64,000 bases of DNA from Selaginella moellendorffii (lineage: Eukaryota; Streptophyta; Lycopodiopsida; Selaginellales; Selaginellaceae). The stretch is taken from positions 1,749,185-1,813,184 of the forward strand of contig NW_003314277.1 of NCBI RefSeq assembly GCF_000143415.4, written 5' to 3'. A model generated the notes under the pieces. That model searched no databases and was not told where the DNA came from. It saw only the letters and a program-made list of their open reading frames with translations. The position numbers and the translations under genes are program-made. How positions within the stretch are numbered: the stretch's first letter is position 1; the number at the start of each line of letters is the position of its first letter. Below are positions 54,553 through 64,000 of this stretch, in pieces.

Positions 54553-56380
54553 ATGGCAAAGGCAAGGCGTAAATGAACCAAGGTGGAGACAGAACCTCTG
54601 CTAGAGCTGGAGCCTCTGGTTGAACAAGAGGCTATGGATGAGGAATCCTTACATGAGGAGGACTTCAGTGAGGAAACTTCCAAACAAGAGTCTGGTGGCA
54701 AGGTTCGGTCGTCCAAGGCTCGATTGGACATTCTAGAAGGACAATTGGCACAGACCAATGCCCTGCTGGAGACTCTCGTACGCAAGCTAAAGCGTGATGA
54801 GCAACGGAAGAAAAAGCAAAAGACTGCGGATGCTGGTAGCGTAGAAGATGCGGACCTTTCGGTAGGGACTGAGGCAGAACCAAACAAGGTCGAACAAACC
54901 GAAGTGGAATCAGTCCCTCAAGCAGTTCCAAAGTACAAATCAAAGCCCTCACCGGTCTTCAAGGGAGTGAATGACTATAAGGTGGTGGAGGATTTGTTTT
55001 ACGATATAGAGGACTACTTTCGAGCATTATAGTTACCGAGCTCGGAGAAGGTCCCATGTGCAAAACCATACTTGGCAGATAATGCCAAGTCTTGGTGGAG
55101 AATGACAGAGGCCAATGAAGGACTGGTGGCCACTTGGGAAATGATGAAGGCGAGGATCCGGCTCATCCCTTAGGTGCAGAGTAGCATTTAGAGGAACGTG
55201 AGTAGGCTGAAGCAAATCGGAACCATTCAAGAGTATGTGAATGGGTTTATGGCAAAGAGGATATTGGTCACGGATATGGGTGATATGGATGCATTCCATG
55301 CCTTCATATCAGGGTTGCGGTGAGGTGATGCATTGGAACCCGATCAACTACAAGGAAGCATTGGATGCGGCTATCAAGGTGCATTTCAACAATAACTTGT
55401 GAAAGGGGAACACGACGGGGTCAGGGTCCACGTTTAGCAAAGGGGCCAAACCAAGGGGAACATATAGCAAAGGGAAATTCAAGAAAAGTTTTTCTAAGAA
55501 TGAGTCCTCGGGATTCCGGAAAGGCAGATCCAATGTCCAGCGAGCGAGTACGTGGGGGAGCCAAGCAAAAAGAGACAAACCCATGGATAAGAAGGGCAAG
55601 TTGGCTAGCAGCATGGGGAACAACGTATGCTACAACTGCGGTGAAGCGGGACACTTCTCAAGGGAATGTCCCTACCCGAAAAAGGCTAGAGCTAATATGG
55701 CCATTAAATCGGGTGAAGTCCAAACTGAGGTATGTGATCCGGTCCCTAGCTCAAAATTACTCATTACACAAGCAACTTTGGTAGAGAGTCGTTCGAGACA
55801 TCTACTAGCATTCCGAGGGAAGCTCGGAGGTAGCTTTGTTAAGATCCTTATTGACACGGGTGTTTCGGATAATTTTGTGGCTATAGACATAGTCCGGCAA
55901 GCCAGACTAACGGTGCAGCAGTTGGGTGAACTAAGGACTATAGAGTTTGTTCAAGGTAGCCAAAGCACCGATGAGGTACTTCGACAAGCGAGAGTTGAAG
56001 TAGGGACATAGAAAGTAGACATGGATTTCATCATGTTGGACATGGCGGGATTTAACATAATCTTCGGGATGGATTGGTTCAATCGGTTTGTGGTAGCCCT
56101 GCATGGATAAGGTAGGAACCTTGTGGTACTAGCAAATGCCCAAGGAAGAAGATCCAGGGTGGAGGCCTAGGATCTAAAGTAGGGCAATGCAAGGCCAAAG
56201 ATTCTTGCCTAAACTTGGTGTTCATGAAAGGACAATTCACTAAAGGAACCAAGGTAGCATTTTTGTGCTTACTCTCGGCGAAGAGTGACAAAAAGACGGG
56301 AATGGAAGAAGTACCTTTAGTGATCCAGCGGGTGTTGGACCAATTCCAGGATACCATGCCGGAGGAGCTACCAGTGAGGT
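54553..56380 (+). pseudogene. Gag and protease of the chromodomain element
   Basis: The start ATG is followed seven codons later by a TGA stop. The continuing frame is acidic (EPLLELEPLVEQEAMDEESL), with a coiled-coil-like stretch (LDILEGQLAQTNALLETLVR), capsid text (NAKSWWRMTEANEGLVATWE) and a clean CCHC knuckle (CYNCGEAGHFSREC) at about 55629-55670. Protease follows as LIDTGVSDNFV near 55848 and FGMDWF near 56066. Several single stops interrupt the frame. Confidence 0.85.
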
Positions 56381-57230
56381 TGCCCCCCGCATGACCGATA
56401 GAACATAAGATTGAGTTGGTCGAGAGTGCTGAGGCAGTGGTTCGTCCCCCTATTGTTTGAACGAAAAGGAACTCGAGGAGCTCAAGGGCCAACTAGAGGA
56501 GTTGGTGGAAAAAGGGTATGTTAGGTTGAGCAAGTCGCCGTATGGGGCGTTAGTGTTATTTGTGAAAAAGAAAGATGGATCTATGCGCATGTGCATAAAC
56601 TATCGATTGCTCAACAAGTATACAAAGAAGAACAAATACCCTTTGCCAAGGATTAAGGACCTGTTTGATAGATTGGGAAAGGCAAAATACTTATCGAGGA
56701 TTGACTTAAGGTCAGGATACTACCAGATCAGGGTAGCAAAGGAAGATGTCGAGAAGACAACCTGTCAAACAAGGTATGGGAGCTTTGAGTTTCTGATGAT
56801 GCCCTTCGAGCTATGCAATGCGCCGGCAACATTTTTGGCATTGATGAACCACATCTTTGTACTTTATCTGGATCACTTTATTGTCGTCTATATTGATGAC
56901 ATCCTGATCTATAGCGAAACGCTAGAGGAGCATGCCAAACACTTGACGAAGGTGTTTGAGAAACTAAGGGAGCACCAGTTGTATGCTAAATAGAGCAAAT
57001 GTGACTTTGCTCAATAAGAGGTAAAGTTTCTCAGGCATGTGGTGGGCAAGGACGGGCTCAAGGTGGACCCCAAGAAGGTCCAAGCGATCCAAGATTGGGA
57101 GCGACCATCGAATGTACACGAGTTAAGGGCATTCTTGGGGCTATGCAATTACTATCGAAAGTTTATCAAACACTATTCGAGAGTAGCCCTACCCTTAATA
57201 GACCAAACAGGAAAAGGGAAGATGGTATGA
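56381..57230 (+). pseudogene. Reverse transcriptase of the chromodomain element
   Basis: The frame carries [55 protein letters not shown] and the catalytic [17 protein letters not shown]. It reaches a stop at LYAK*SKC, where Gln is expected. RT connects onward to GLKVDPKKVQAIQDW and FLGLCNYYRKFI. A small frameshift precedes the start near 56450. Confidence 0.88.
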
Positions 57231-57690
57231 ACAGCGGAATGCGAGGCGGCATTTGTCCACCTCAAAGAGAAGTTGAGGAAGGCTCCCGTGTTGGCGTTAC
57301 CAGACTTTGGTAAGGACTTTGAGGTAGAAACGGATGCTTCAGACTTTGTATTGGGCGCAATTTTGAAGCAAGACAACCATCCAGTAGCATTCTTCTCGAA
57401 GAAGTTGGACAAGGTTCAAAGGAAGTGGCTTGCCCACGAGAAGGAATTGTTTGCAGTGGTCAAGGTCCTCAAGGAGTGGCGACACTACCTTGGGAGACAC
57501 TCTAAGGTTTACATGGACAATGTGGCAACGAAACACTTCTTGTCACAGCCCGACCTGAGAGGGAAACATGGTCGGTGGGCCAATGCTTTGGCCGAGTTTG
57601 ATTGTGAGATTCTATACAAGCCTGGGAAGAGCAACATCGTGGCGGATGTGCTAAGTCGACAAGCGAGCTTGAAGTTGGTGATATCCAGCT
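57231..57690 (+). pseudogene. RNase H of the chromodomain element
   Basis: The open frame from 57273 carries FEVETDASDFVLGAILKQ, HEKELFAVVKVLKEWRHYL, VYMDNVATKHFL and NIVADVLSRQ, which are Ty3 RNase H hallmarks. The usual TD in the third motif is MDN. Confidence 0.88.
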
Positions 57691-58401
57691 CGACAACAAC
57701 CTTTTGGGATGATGTGCGGACAGCATATGAGAACAATGGTCTAGCACAAGAAGTGTTGCTGAGGAATCTAGAGGCACGGGAAGCTCACCAAAGAGGTGAG
57801 CTGCCAACGGAAGAGAAAATAGGCTATGCGGAATGCAACGAACTCATTTATTACAAGCAAACAAGGGTGTATGTTCCAAAAGGGGGACTAAGGAAGGTAG
57901 CCTTAGAAGAGTGTCATGACGGACCTCTTGCAAGACACGGCAAAGTGCCCAAGACGATGGGCTTACTCAAGAGGAAGTACCACTGGCCAGATATGGCTAA
58001 GGACATCCAAGATTATGTAAAGACATGTCCAACATGTCAGCAGGTCAAAGTCGTGATTAAGGCTAGTGGGGGCTTGTTACAAAGCATCCCAATTCCAGAT
58101 CCTCCGTGGAAATGTCTTACAATGGATTTCATCACGGGACTCCCCCCAAGTGAGGGGTTTGATGTGATATTCGTGGTGGTGGACTGATTTTCTAAAATGG
58201 CACATTTCATACCCACCACAACAGAAGTGGATGTAGAAGGTGTGGCGAAGCTGTTCTTTGAACAAGTGGTTCGAGTGCGGGGAAGGCTAGAGGAGATCAT
58301 CTCAGACCAAGATAAGATCTTCACCAACAGGTTTTGGAAAACTCTCCTGGAACAGTATCGCACCAAGTTGAAATTCAGCATAGCTTATCACCCATAGACA
58401 G

Positions 58402-58448
58402 GTATTGGGTATTAAGTCAAGTTTGATGGCACTAACACTTCTTGACAG
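58402..58448 (+). other. Putative 47-nt intron inside integrase
   Basis: The boundaries are GACAG|GTATTG and CTTGACAG|ACGGAC. Removing it restores the conserved HP-Q-TDGQTERVN block in phase. The length and borders match host introns in this window. Confidence 0.7.
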
Positions 58449-58866
58449 ACGGACAAACAGAAAGGGTGAATAGGCAGCTGGAGGATTATTTGCAATACTA
58501 TGTCTCGGGAGACCAGATTGATTGGGTAAGTCATTTGGGACTTGCGGAAATGTGTTATAACAACTCACCATATTCAAGTATCGGGGTGAGTCCATGGGAA
58601 GTCATCAATGGGCGAGCTATTGAAGGTCCTGTGGAACTCGGCGTAGTTGAGTATCATGGAGAGCTACCCGCAGTGGAGGCATTCACGGTGGAAAAACTCA
58701 ACATTTGGAATCTAGTGAGGGATTCCTTAGAATGGGCTCAATAAAGGCAAACCAAATATGCAAACCAGAAGTGTCGGGACGTAGAGTTCCAACCTGAGGA
58801 GAAGGTGTGGTTGAACACCAAGAACCTAAGATTACCAAGTGGGATCAGCCGGAAGTTGACCCAAAG

Positions 58867-58917
58867 GTAAGGTGCATGTATTCCTGGAAATGAACTGATC
58901 TTGAGTTCCTTAAGCAG
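58867..58917 (+). other. Putative 51-nt intron near the integrase C terminus
   Basis: The boundaries are CCAAAG|GTAAGG and TTAAGCAG|GTTCAC. Removal joins SRKLTQ to RFTGLYKI, the usual Ty3 integrase tail motif (KL..RF.GP.KI). The donor is a strong GTAAGG. Confidence 0.7.
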
Positions 58918-59089
58918 GTTCACGGGGCTTTACAAGATTGAGGCACGAATTGGTAAAGTGGCTTACCACCTCTAACTTCCTTGAGAGATGGGGAAGATGC
59001 ACCTAGTGTTCCATGTGAACCTACTCAAGCCGTACTTTGAGGATCCGCTTCGCAAGGACCAAGTGAGACCTTTACCTGAGGTTATCCAA

Positions 59090-59270
59090 GGGGAAGAGGA
59101 ATATGAAGTGGAGGCCATCCTCAATGTGCGCAAGAGCAAGTGACAAGGACATGAGTTGAGAGAGTTCCATGTGAAGTGGAAAGGATTTCCACACTACGAA
59201 GCAACATAGGAACCGGAGGAAAACCTAACGAACACGCAAGGTCTAGTGGAGGAATTTTTGCAATGCAGAA
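59090..59270 (+). pseudogene. Chromodomain of the retrotransposon
   Basis: The text reads EEEYEVEAILNVRKSK, a stop, QGHELREFHVKWKGFPHYEA, another stop, then EPEENLTNTQGLVEEFL. This is a typical chromodomain fused to integrase and classes the element as a chromovirus. The two stops fit Arg-to-stop and Trp-to-stop transitions. Confidence 0.85.
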
Positions 59271-59379
59271 TTCTATGTACTTATGCAAAGTTCAATTAAA
59301 AGCATCTATTTGTGAAGTTGAGCAATGGCATATGTTGGGACCCGAAGGCGCGCTGAAGGTAAGTTAATTAGCATGGGTT

Positions 59380-59720
59380 AGCTAGGTCGACCAGGCGTAG
59401 AGAACTATGCTCAACTCCCCACCGAGATGTCAAATCCGTAGACGTATTCTACGGAGGTTGGGTTCGAGTCCCAACCCCTTAGTAAAGCAAGGCTGGGTTC
59501 AAGTCCCATCCCCATACTAGGGCGTGGTGGGGTGAGGGGTATAGGGACACCTATATTCCATTGTTATGGGCTCTTGGCTGGGGAGGCTAATTTAGGCACA
59601 CCGCTAAGTGGGGGGATGCCCTCGGAAACATGGTCAACAAGTCGTAGGATTAAAAAGAGACATTTGATGTGGGCATCGAACTTCTTTTATGGGTGGTGGA
59701 GTTGTAAGGAACCAACTCCC
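59380..59720 (+). other. Spacer before the 3' LTR with hairpin and B-box-like motifs
   Basis: TCCGTAGA (59435-59442) pairs perfectly with TCTACGGA (59448-59455). It is followed by GGTTCGAGTCC (59461-59471) inside a TTGGG/CCCAA stem, and by GGTTCAAGTCC at 59496-59506. The arrangement resembles an anticodon arm plus T arm, but no full tRNA can be folded. No coding potential is seen. Confidence 0.45.
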
Positions 59721-59769
59721 CGAGGTGTCGTAGGCTAAAGAATCCCCGAAAGCATGACCAAAATGACAA

Positions 59770-59985
59770 AGAGTTCATCGGATGGGACCGAATCTGAGAT
59801 CGAGTCCAAGACCGACTCTGAGACCGAGTTCGAGATAGAGTCCGAGATCGAGTCCGAGGCCGACTCGGAGACTGAGTTTGAGGCCGAGTTTGAGACCAAG
59901 TTCAAGACAGAGTTCGAGACCGAATCCGAAGTCGGATCTGAAATCGAGTCCGAGATCGAGCCAGAGACTAAGTCCAAATACTAAT
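59770..59985 (+). repeat. GA-rich hexamer array of the LTR
   Basis: About 215 bp are built from GAGTCCGAGACC-type hexamers. The mirror-orientation arrays are at 53280-53590 and 61378-61790. The open frames through it (ESETEFE type) are repeat artefacts. Confidence 0.85.
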
Positions 59986-60031
59986 ACGGGTCAAGGGGTG
60001 AAAGCCCAAAGCGTGCGTCTCCCAAGGGCAG

Positions 60032-60055
60032 GGGGGGGGGGGGGGGGGGAGGGGG
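60032..60055 (+). repeat. G homopolymer tract in the LTR
   Basis: Eighteen G (60032-60049), one A and five G follow AAGGGCA. C tracts occupy the equivalent place in inverted copies (47672-47700; 61316-61335). Confidence 0.95.
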
Positions 60056-60177
60056 TGCAGTGGGTTCCAAAGTATAGTAGGGATAGTGAGGTCCAGGAAC
60101 CAGTCTTGAAGGAACTCTCTAGTGGTGCTTCCAAATTGACTTGAGGTTGAGATTGGGGTCGAGGGGCCTTGGGTGGG

Positions 60178-60787
60178 AGTGAGCATGGACTCGGGTGGTG
60201 CCAAAGGGGCCACCCAAGGAAGTGCTCAAGAGCAACTCCCACTCCCGAAAGGGAAACTAACTGCGGTGCTCCCGGCTCATGTGGAGTGGTGCCCCACTTG
60301 AGTACCTTCTGGTTCATTGGTCCTCACCCTTCCTAGGGGCTTGGACCTTTCCTTCGGGATGGAAGTGGGGGGGTAGAAGTACCCATACCGGGCCGTTAGG
60401 CCATGATGTTTTACCCCGGCATCCCAAACATGTGTTGCACCCAAGACTTGGGATTTAGAGGGTCCCATGATCAAGTCTTGTGGTACCAAGGGAGATTAGG
60501 AACCTAAAGGCTTTGTGTGCTTAGCTGCTTGTGCCTGCAGGGAGTGTAACCGAACCTTAAATCCAGTCTAACTCGGGGAGGGGGATTGGGAGAGATTTGG
60601 GAATCCATGGATGGATGGCTAACGCTCCATTGCTCGTGTAGTGAATAGCTAAAACCAAGTAGAACCAAGTAAGGGCTGGTACCATAGGTGGGAACCTTAG
60701 TGAGGAAACTTAGTTAAAGCCAAGGTAGTGTTGGTCGAATAGATGAGGTAAGCTGGCAAATTGGAAAGGAAAAATTTGTGGCTTACA
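60178..60787 (+). repeat. 3' LTR of the chromodomain element (conserved part)
   Basis: It is alignable with 53892-54493 and ends GTGGCTTACA. The true LTR start is upstream, perhaps near the TGTAAGG at about 59704, but the gap in the 5' copy prevents confirmation. Confidence 0.8.
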
Positions 60788-61800
60788 CACTGCCACTGAA
60801 TCAAGGCCCACAGGCCCGACCACTAAATCCCACGGTCCTTTGGGACTTCTTCACCACATGACTATATCCTTGGTCACTACACCAGAGGACTACTCCTCTT
60901 CCTTTCCACAACTTGGTACTTTGGGACAACGATTTGGAACACCATAGCATTACACGAGCCTCATGGGTACTCTCCCTGCCTTCCACCTTTGGGTGCTCTA
61001 GCCATAGGCTTAGAGTGAGGTTCCGTTAAGCCATGCCAGGTATCCAAGTAGGTAGTGCCACCCACACTTGGATTGGGAGCATCAACCATTCGATCTCCCG
61101 AAGGAACTAGAGCTGGCTCTTGAACACTTTACCAAGCTACCCCATTTGTCGATCCGTATTCACTTTAGCCTTGGACTTCCCAGTGGTCATCCCATCACCC
61201 AACAACTGGGTATGGCCTTCCTGGGCCAAACTAGCCTTTCCTGGCCAAATTGGCTCCATTGGGGTCCAGGCCCCACACTCTCCTTACTATACTTTTGGAA
61301 CCCCCTGCAGCCACACCCCCCCCCCCCCCCCCCCCAAGGGGACGATCGCTTTGGGCTTTCACCCAACAGCCTGTATTAGTATTCGGACTCGGACTCGGAC
61401 TCGAACTCAAACTCGGACTCAGACTTGGTCTCGGTCTCGGATTCGGACTTAGACTCGGTCTCGGTCTCGGATTCGGACTCGGACTCGGTCTCGGTCTCGG
61501 TCTTGGTCTCGGTCTCGATCTCAGATTCAGACTCGGACTCGGTCTTGGTCTCGGTCTCGATCTCAGATTCAGACTCGGACTCGGTCTTGGTCTCGGTCTC
61601 AGTCTCGGTCTCGGTCTCGGTCTTAGTCTCGGTTCCATCTTGGACTCCATCTCGGGTCCATCTCAGACTCCATCTCGGGTCCATCTCAGACTCTATCTCG
61701 GGTCCATCTCGGACTCCAGCTCAGGTCCCTCTCAGACTCCATCTCGGACTCCATCTTAGGTCCATCTTGGGTCCATCTTGAACTCCATCTTAAGTCTGCT
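60788..61800. repeat. Inverted LTR-like fragment with C tract and hexamer array
   Basis: It matches 52770-53590 in the same orientation. Beyond its C tract (61316-61335) it matches the reverse complement of the G-tract module at 59985-60090. A GGTCTCGGACTCGG array fills 61378-61790. It abuts the 3' LTR of the young element directly, so one inserted in or next to the other. Confidence 0.7.
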
Positions 61801-63060
61801 TGTGTCCCTTTTCTAGAGGCTTACTTATTGATCACTTCATGCTCGTTCCGCAAGCACTTTATTAGGAGTTCCACTCCCACTCTTGACTTTTCGAGTGGGA
61901 GCTTTTAGTCCAAATATATTAATGCTTGTTTGGCCTCTGCTTTGGCCACTACCATGTGACACCCTCTTGGCTCCACTTTAGGGCTTAGGGATTTGTGTCT
62001 CACAACTTGATTGTAAAAAACTAAAGGGAATAATTTGATAGACGATCCATACGGTTAAGGGTCTTGGGATATTTAGGGTTAAATGTCCTTGGGTTCAAAT
62101 AGTACTTGGAGTGACTTCTTAGGAAGTCCAAATTCAAGAGCTTATATTTGGTATTAAAGAGATCTTGACTCTGACTTTATTGGTTAGTTTACATGTTGAG
62201 ATTGACAGTTTAGTTGCCTCCAATTGGGCTCGACCCAAGGGGTAGGGTGTTAAGAGAACAAGGCTCTCAAGAGAGCTACGGCTCTTAGCTTCCGTTCACG
62301 AGGGTGTGAATTTATAGGGAAGTTTGGTAAATTCTAAGCAACCAAAAGGAACAACTCGAGAGATGATCTATATAGGCTTTAGGATATTTGGGGTTAAACG
62401 TCCTTAGGTTTGAATATTATTGGGTCAAGTGATCTCCTAGAAAATCCAAATTCAGGAGCTTATATGCTTGTGCTTAAGTCTAGTCTAATCTAGAGAGGGG
62501 GATTGAGAGAGAATTTGGGAATCTATGAATGAATAGCTAACACTCTATTTCTTGTATAATGAGTAGTTAAAACCAAGTAGGACTAAGTAGGAGCTATTAC
62601 AATAGGCAATAACTTTAGCAAGTGAACTTAATCAAGGCTAAGGCACTGATGGTCAAATAAACAAGGTAAGCTAATAAATTGTGATTTATAATTTGGTATC
62701 AAAGTGGGTCTTGGATTTAACTCTATTGGTTGGCTAGAGGAATCACACTAAATGTTGAAATTGACATTTGGCAGGTTTAGTTTGCCTCTGGCTGGGCTCG
62801 ACCTGAGGGGTAAGGTGTTAAGAGAGCAGGCTCTCGAGAGAGCTGCAGCTCTCAACTTCTGTTCACAAGGGTGTAAATTTGTAGGAAAGTGTGGTGGATT
62901 GTAAGCAACCAAAGAAAACAACTTAAGAGACAGAAATAATATTAATAAAGGAATTGATATACCACCATGGGAAAACCATACAAGCCACGACATGATCCTC
63001 CGCAACACCATTTAGTAAAACAAGTTTATCATTGCTAGATCATTATCGAGTAAAGCAAGT
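61801..63060. repeat. Old LTR ends and primer sites, tandemly arranged
   Basis: LTR-end text (GGATATTTAGGGTTAAATGT; GGATATTTGGGGTTAAACGT) occurs at about 62045-62160 and 62370-62470 and matches 50395-50525. TTTGGTATTAAAGAG (62145) and TTTGGTATCAAAGTGG (62691) are decayed primer sites. A block of about 150 bp containing GGCTCGACCCAAGGGGTAGG at 62215-62365 recurs at about 62765-62930. The segment 62470-62690 resembles 60530-60787. Confidence 0.65.
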
Positions 63061-64000
63061 ATCAATGGTCTTTAATAAAGTTTACTAGCAATCATTAATT
63101 GCAAAGAAACCAACAATCATTCTTCAACTTACCTTCATAAGACCCAAACACTAAACTCATGTCATCGAGTCATATATTTATCCAACATGAACGTAATACC
63201 CCAGGTATGAAATAAAAGCTCATGAACAAGCACAAACTAAATGACCACTCAAATCGAATCAAACTGCAATAAACTCACTAAAACATTTAGCCAATAGCTC
63301 TAAACATGTCTTGAAGAGGCTAGCTATGCATGATGAATACTCAGTCAAAACTAAAGTGAAGACAATAAAATGGATTTATAGTGGTACACAACCTCCTCAT
63401 AGACAAAACTATATTACAAGTACTAACATTTCAACTTTTTGCAACTTCAAAGGTTTATATGAATATCAAGTGCCAATTCAATTTGACAAAATGTAACATA
63501 AATGCCACACCCCATCAGTAGAGATTTATAACACCAAACACCACTAACTTTTATTCACAACTCAAACAAGTTTATGCTATCTCTTTTTGACCAAACTCAA
63601 AACTAATCTAACACCAAGTTACTTAAGGAGCAATAGCAAGGTTTCCTATAAAAGAATTGAGCAACTCAAGTCTTCAATAGCAAGCCTAAACAAAATGGTT
63701 TAACATTTCACCACTATCCATTCCACAACTCATCATTTGTAAGACCATCATTTCCAACATGCACCAAAATAAAGGTTCTTAATTGCATGATATGAATATG
63801 AGCAATAAGTTAACATCTTGTTGTAAATCATTTCTCCCAAAAGAGAAAATGATTTATGCATTTGATCCTTTGTCCTTGAGGACTCTCTTTTCAATCTCAT
63901 CTTTAACCAAACCTGAAGCTTGTATTTGCCCTGTCTTCAGTCCAATCCAAGAAAAGTTTATGAAAAAGCACAACAAGAACTACTTAAATTAATAGATTTA
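63061..64000. other. AT-rich repeat DNA to the window end
   Basis: The stretch 63070-63360 matches 45960-46230 (CCAAACACTAAACTCAT; CTCATGAACAAG). The stretch 63490-63600 matches 48325-48425 (AAATGCCACACCCCATCA). No intact frame or RNA gene is seen. Confidence 0.5.

Larger units (their letters stand above)
57690..58980 (+). pseudogene. Integrase of the chromodomain element
   Basis: The zinc domain shows LARHGKVPKTMGLLKRKYHW, with CPTCQQVK. The core shows MDFITGLPPSEGFDVIFVVV and IISDQDKIFTNRFWK, then SIAYHP and DGQTERVNRQLEDYL. A stop replaces Arg before FSKMAHFIPT and another replaces Gln in YHPQT. Two intron-like segments (58402-58448 and 58867-58917) interrupt this region. Confidence 0.85.
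54494..60787 (+). mobile_element. Chromodomain Ty3/gypsy element (chromovirus), relatively young, with stops
   Basis: After the primer site come gag, zinc knuckle, protease, RT, RNase H, integrase and a chromodomain in canonical Ty3 order, then a spacer of about 400 bp and the 3' LTR ending at 60787. Domains are easily read, but about a dozen premature stops break the frame. Nearly all are a C-to-T or G-to-A step from the expected codon. Two intron-like inserts lie in the integrase and C-terminal region. The element is therefore a recent but inactivated copy. Its LTR carries a GA hexamer array and a G tract. Confidence 0.85.

Noticed and set aside
1-64000. CRISPR arrays, bacterial operons or phage-like systems
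   Set aside because: The genes have introns, plant domain families and signal or transit peptides. Repeated units are LTRs, hexamer arrays and homopolymers, not spaced direct repeats.

Overview
The window is nuclear DNA from a land plant. The evidence is spliceosomal introns of about 44-67 nt, a PLS-class PPR gene, an mTERF gene, plant GPAT, MLO and purine-permease genes, an LPR-type multicopper oxidase, and Ty3/gypsy elements with a tRNA-Met primer site. The very small introns and many-exon genes next to AT-rich retrotransposon blocks suggest a lycophyte such as Selaginella. That assignment is an inference.

Positions 1-28,700 form a compact gene-dense block. It holds mTERF (+), a G3BP-like NTF2/RRM protein (-), a small multi-pass membrane protein (+), an F-box protein (+), the Arp2/3 subunit ARPC1 (+), three secreted cysteine-rich proteins in one cluster (-) with a thioredoxin gene (-) inside it, an LPR-type ferroxidase (+), a PPR protein (-) diverging from a 35-exon TRM3/TARBP1 tRNA 2'-O-methyltransferase (+), and a glycerol-3-phosphate acyltransferase (+). 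I assembled the split genes exon by exon. All reported models keep one open frame through canonical GT-AG junctions, apart from two GC-AG introns in the TRM3 gene.

Positions 28,768-37,069 hold two related, decayed Ty3/gypsy elements with short (about 165 bp) LTRs, arranged 5' end to 5' end. A 566-bp assembly gap lies inside the second one. A small gene island at 37,900-41,324 carries a purine permease and a complete but short 14-exon MLO-like gene (both -), with a PPR relic between them.

From about 41,650 to the end the window is AT-rich repeat DNA. It contains an inverted-repeat element, a 1.8-kb palindrome made of two LTR-like copies, old gag and pol debris, and a much younger chromodomain Ty3/gypsy element (54,494-60,787). 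That element's premature stops are nearly all explained by C-to-T or G-to-A changes, and its integrase region appears to contain two short spliceosomal introns. Its LTR family carries a GA-rich hexamer array and a homopolymeric G tract.

The genes do not form an operon or a single pathway. Shared themes are RNA biology (mTERF, PPR, G3BP, TRM3) and secreted or surface functions (Cys-rich proteins, LPR, GPAT, MLO, PUP). The most unusual items are the Cys-rich cluster, the in-frame GC-AG introns, the introns inside a retrotransposon, and the deamination-like decay.
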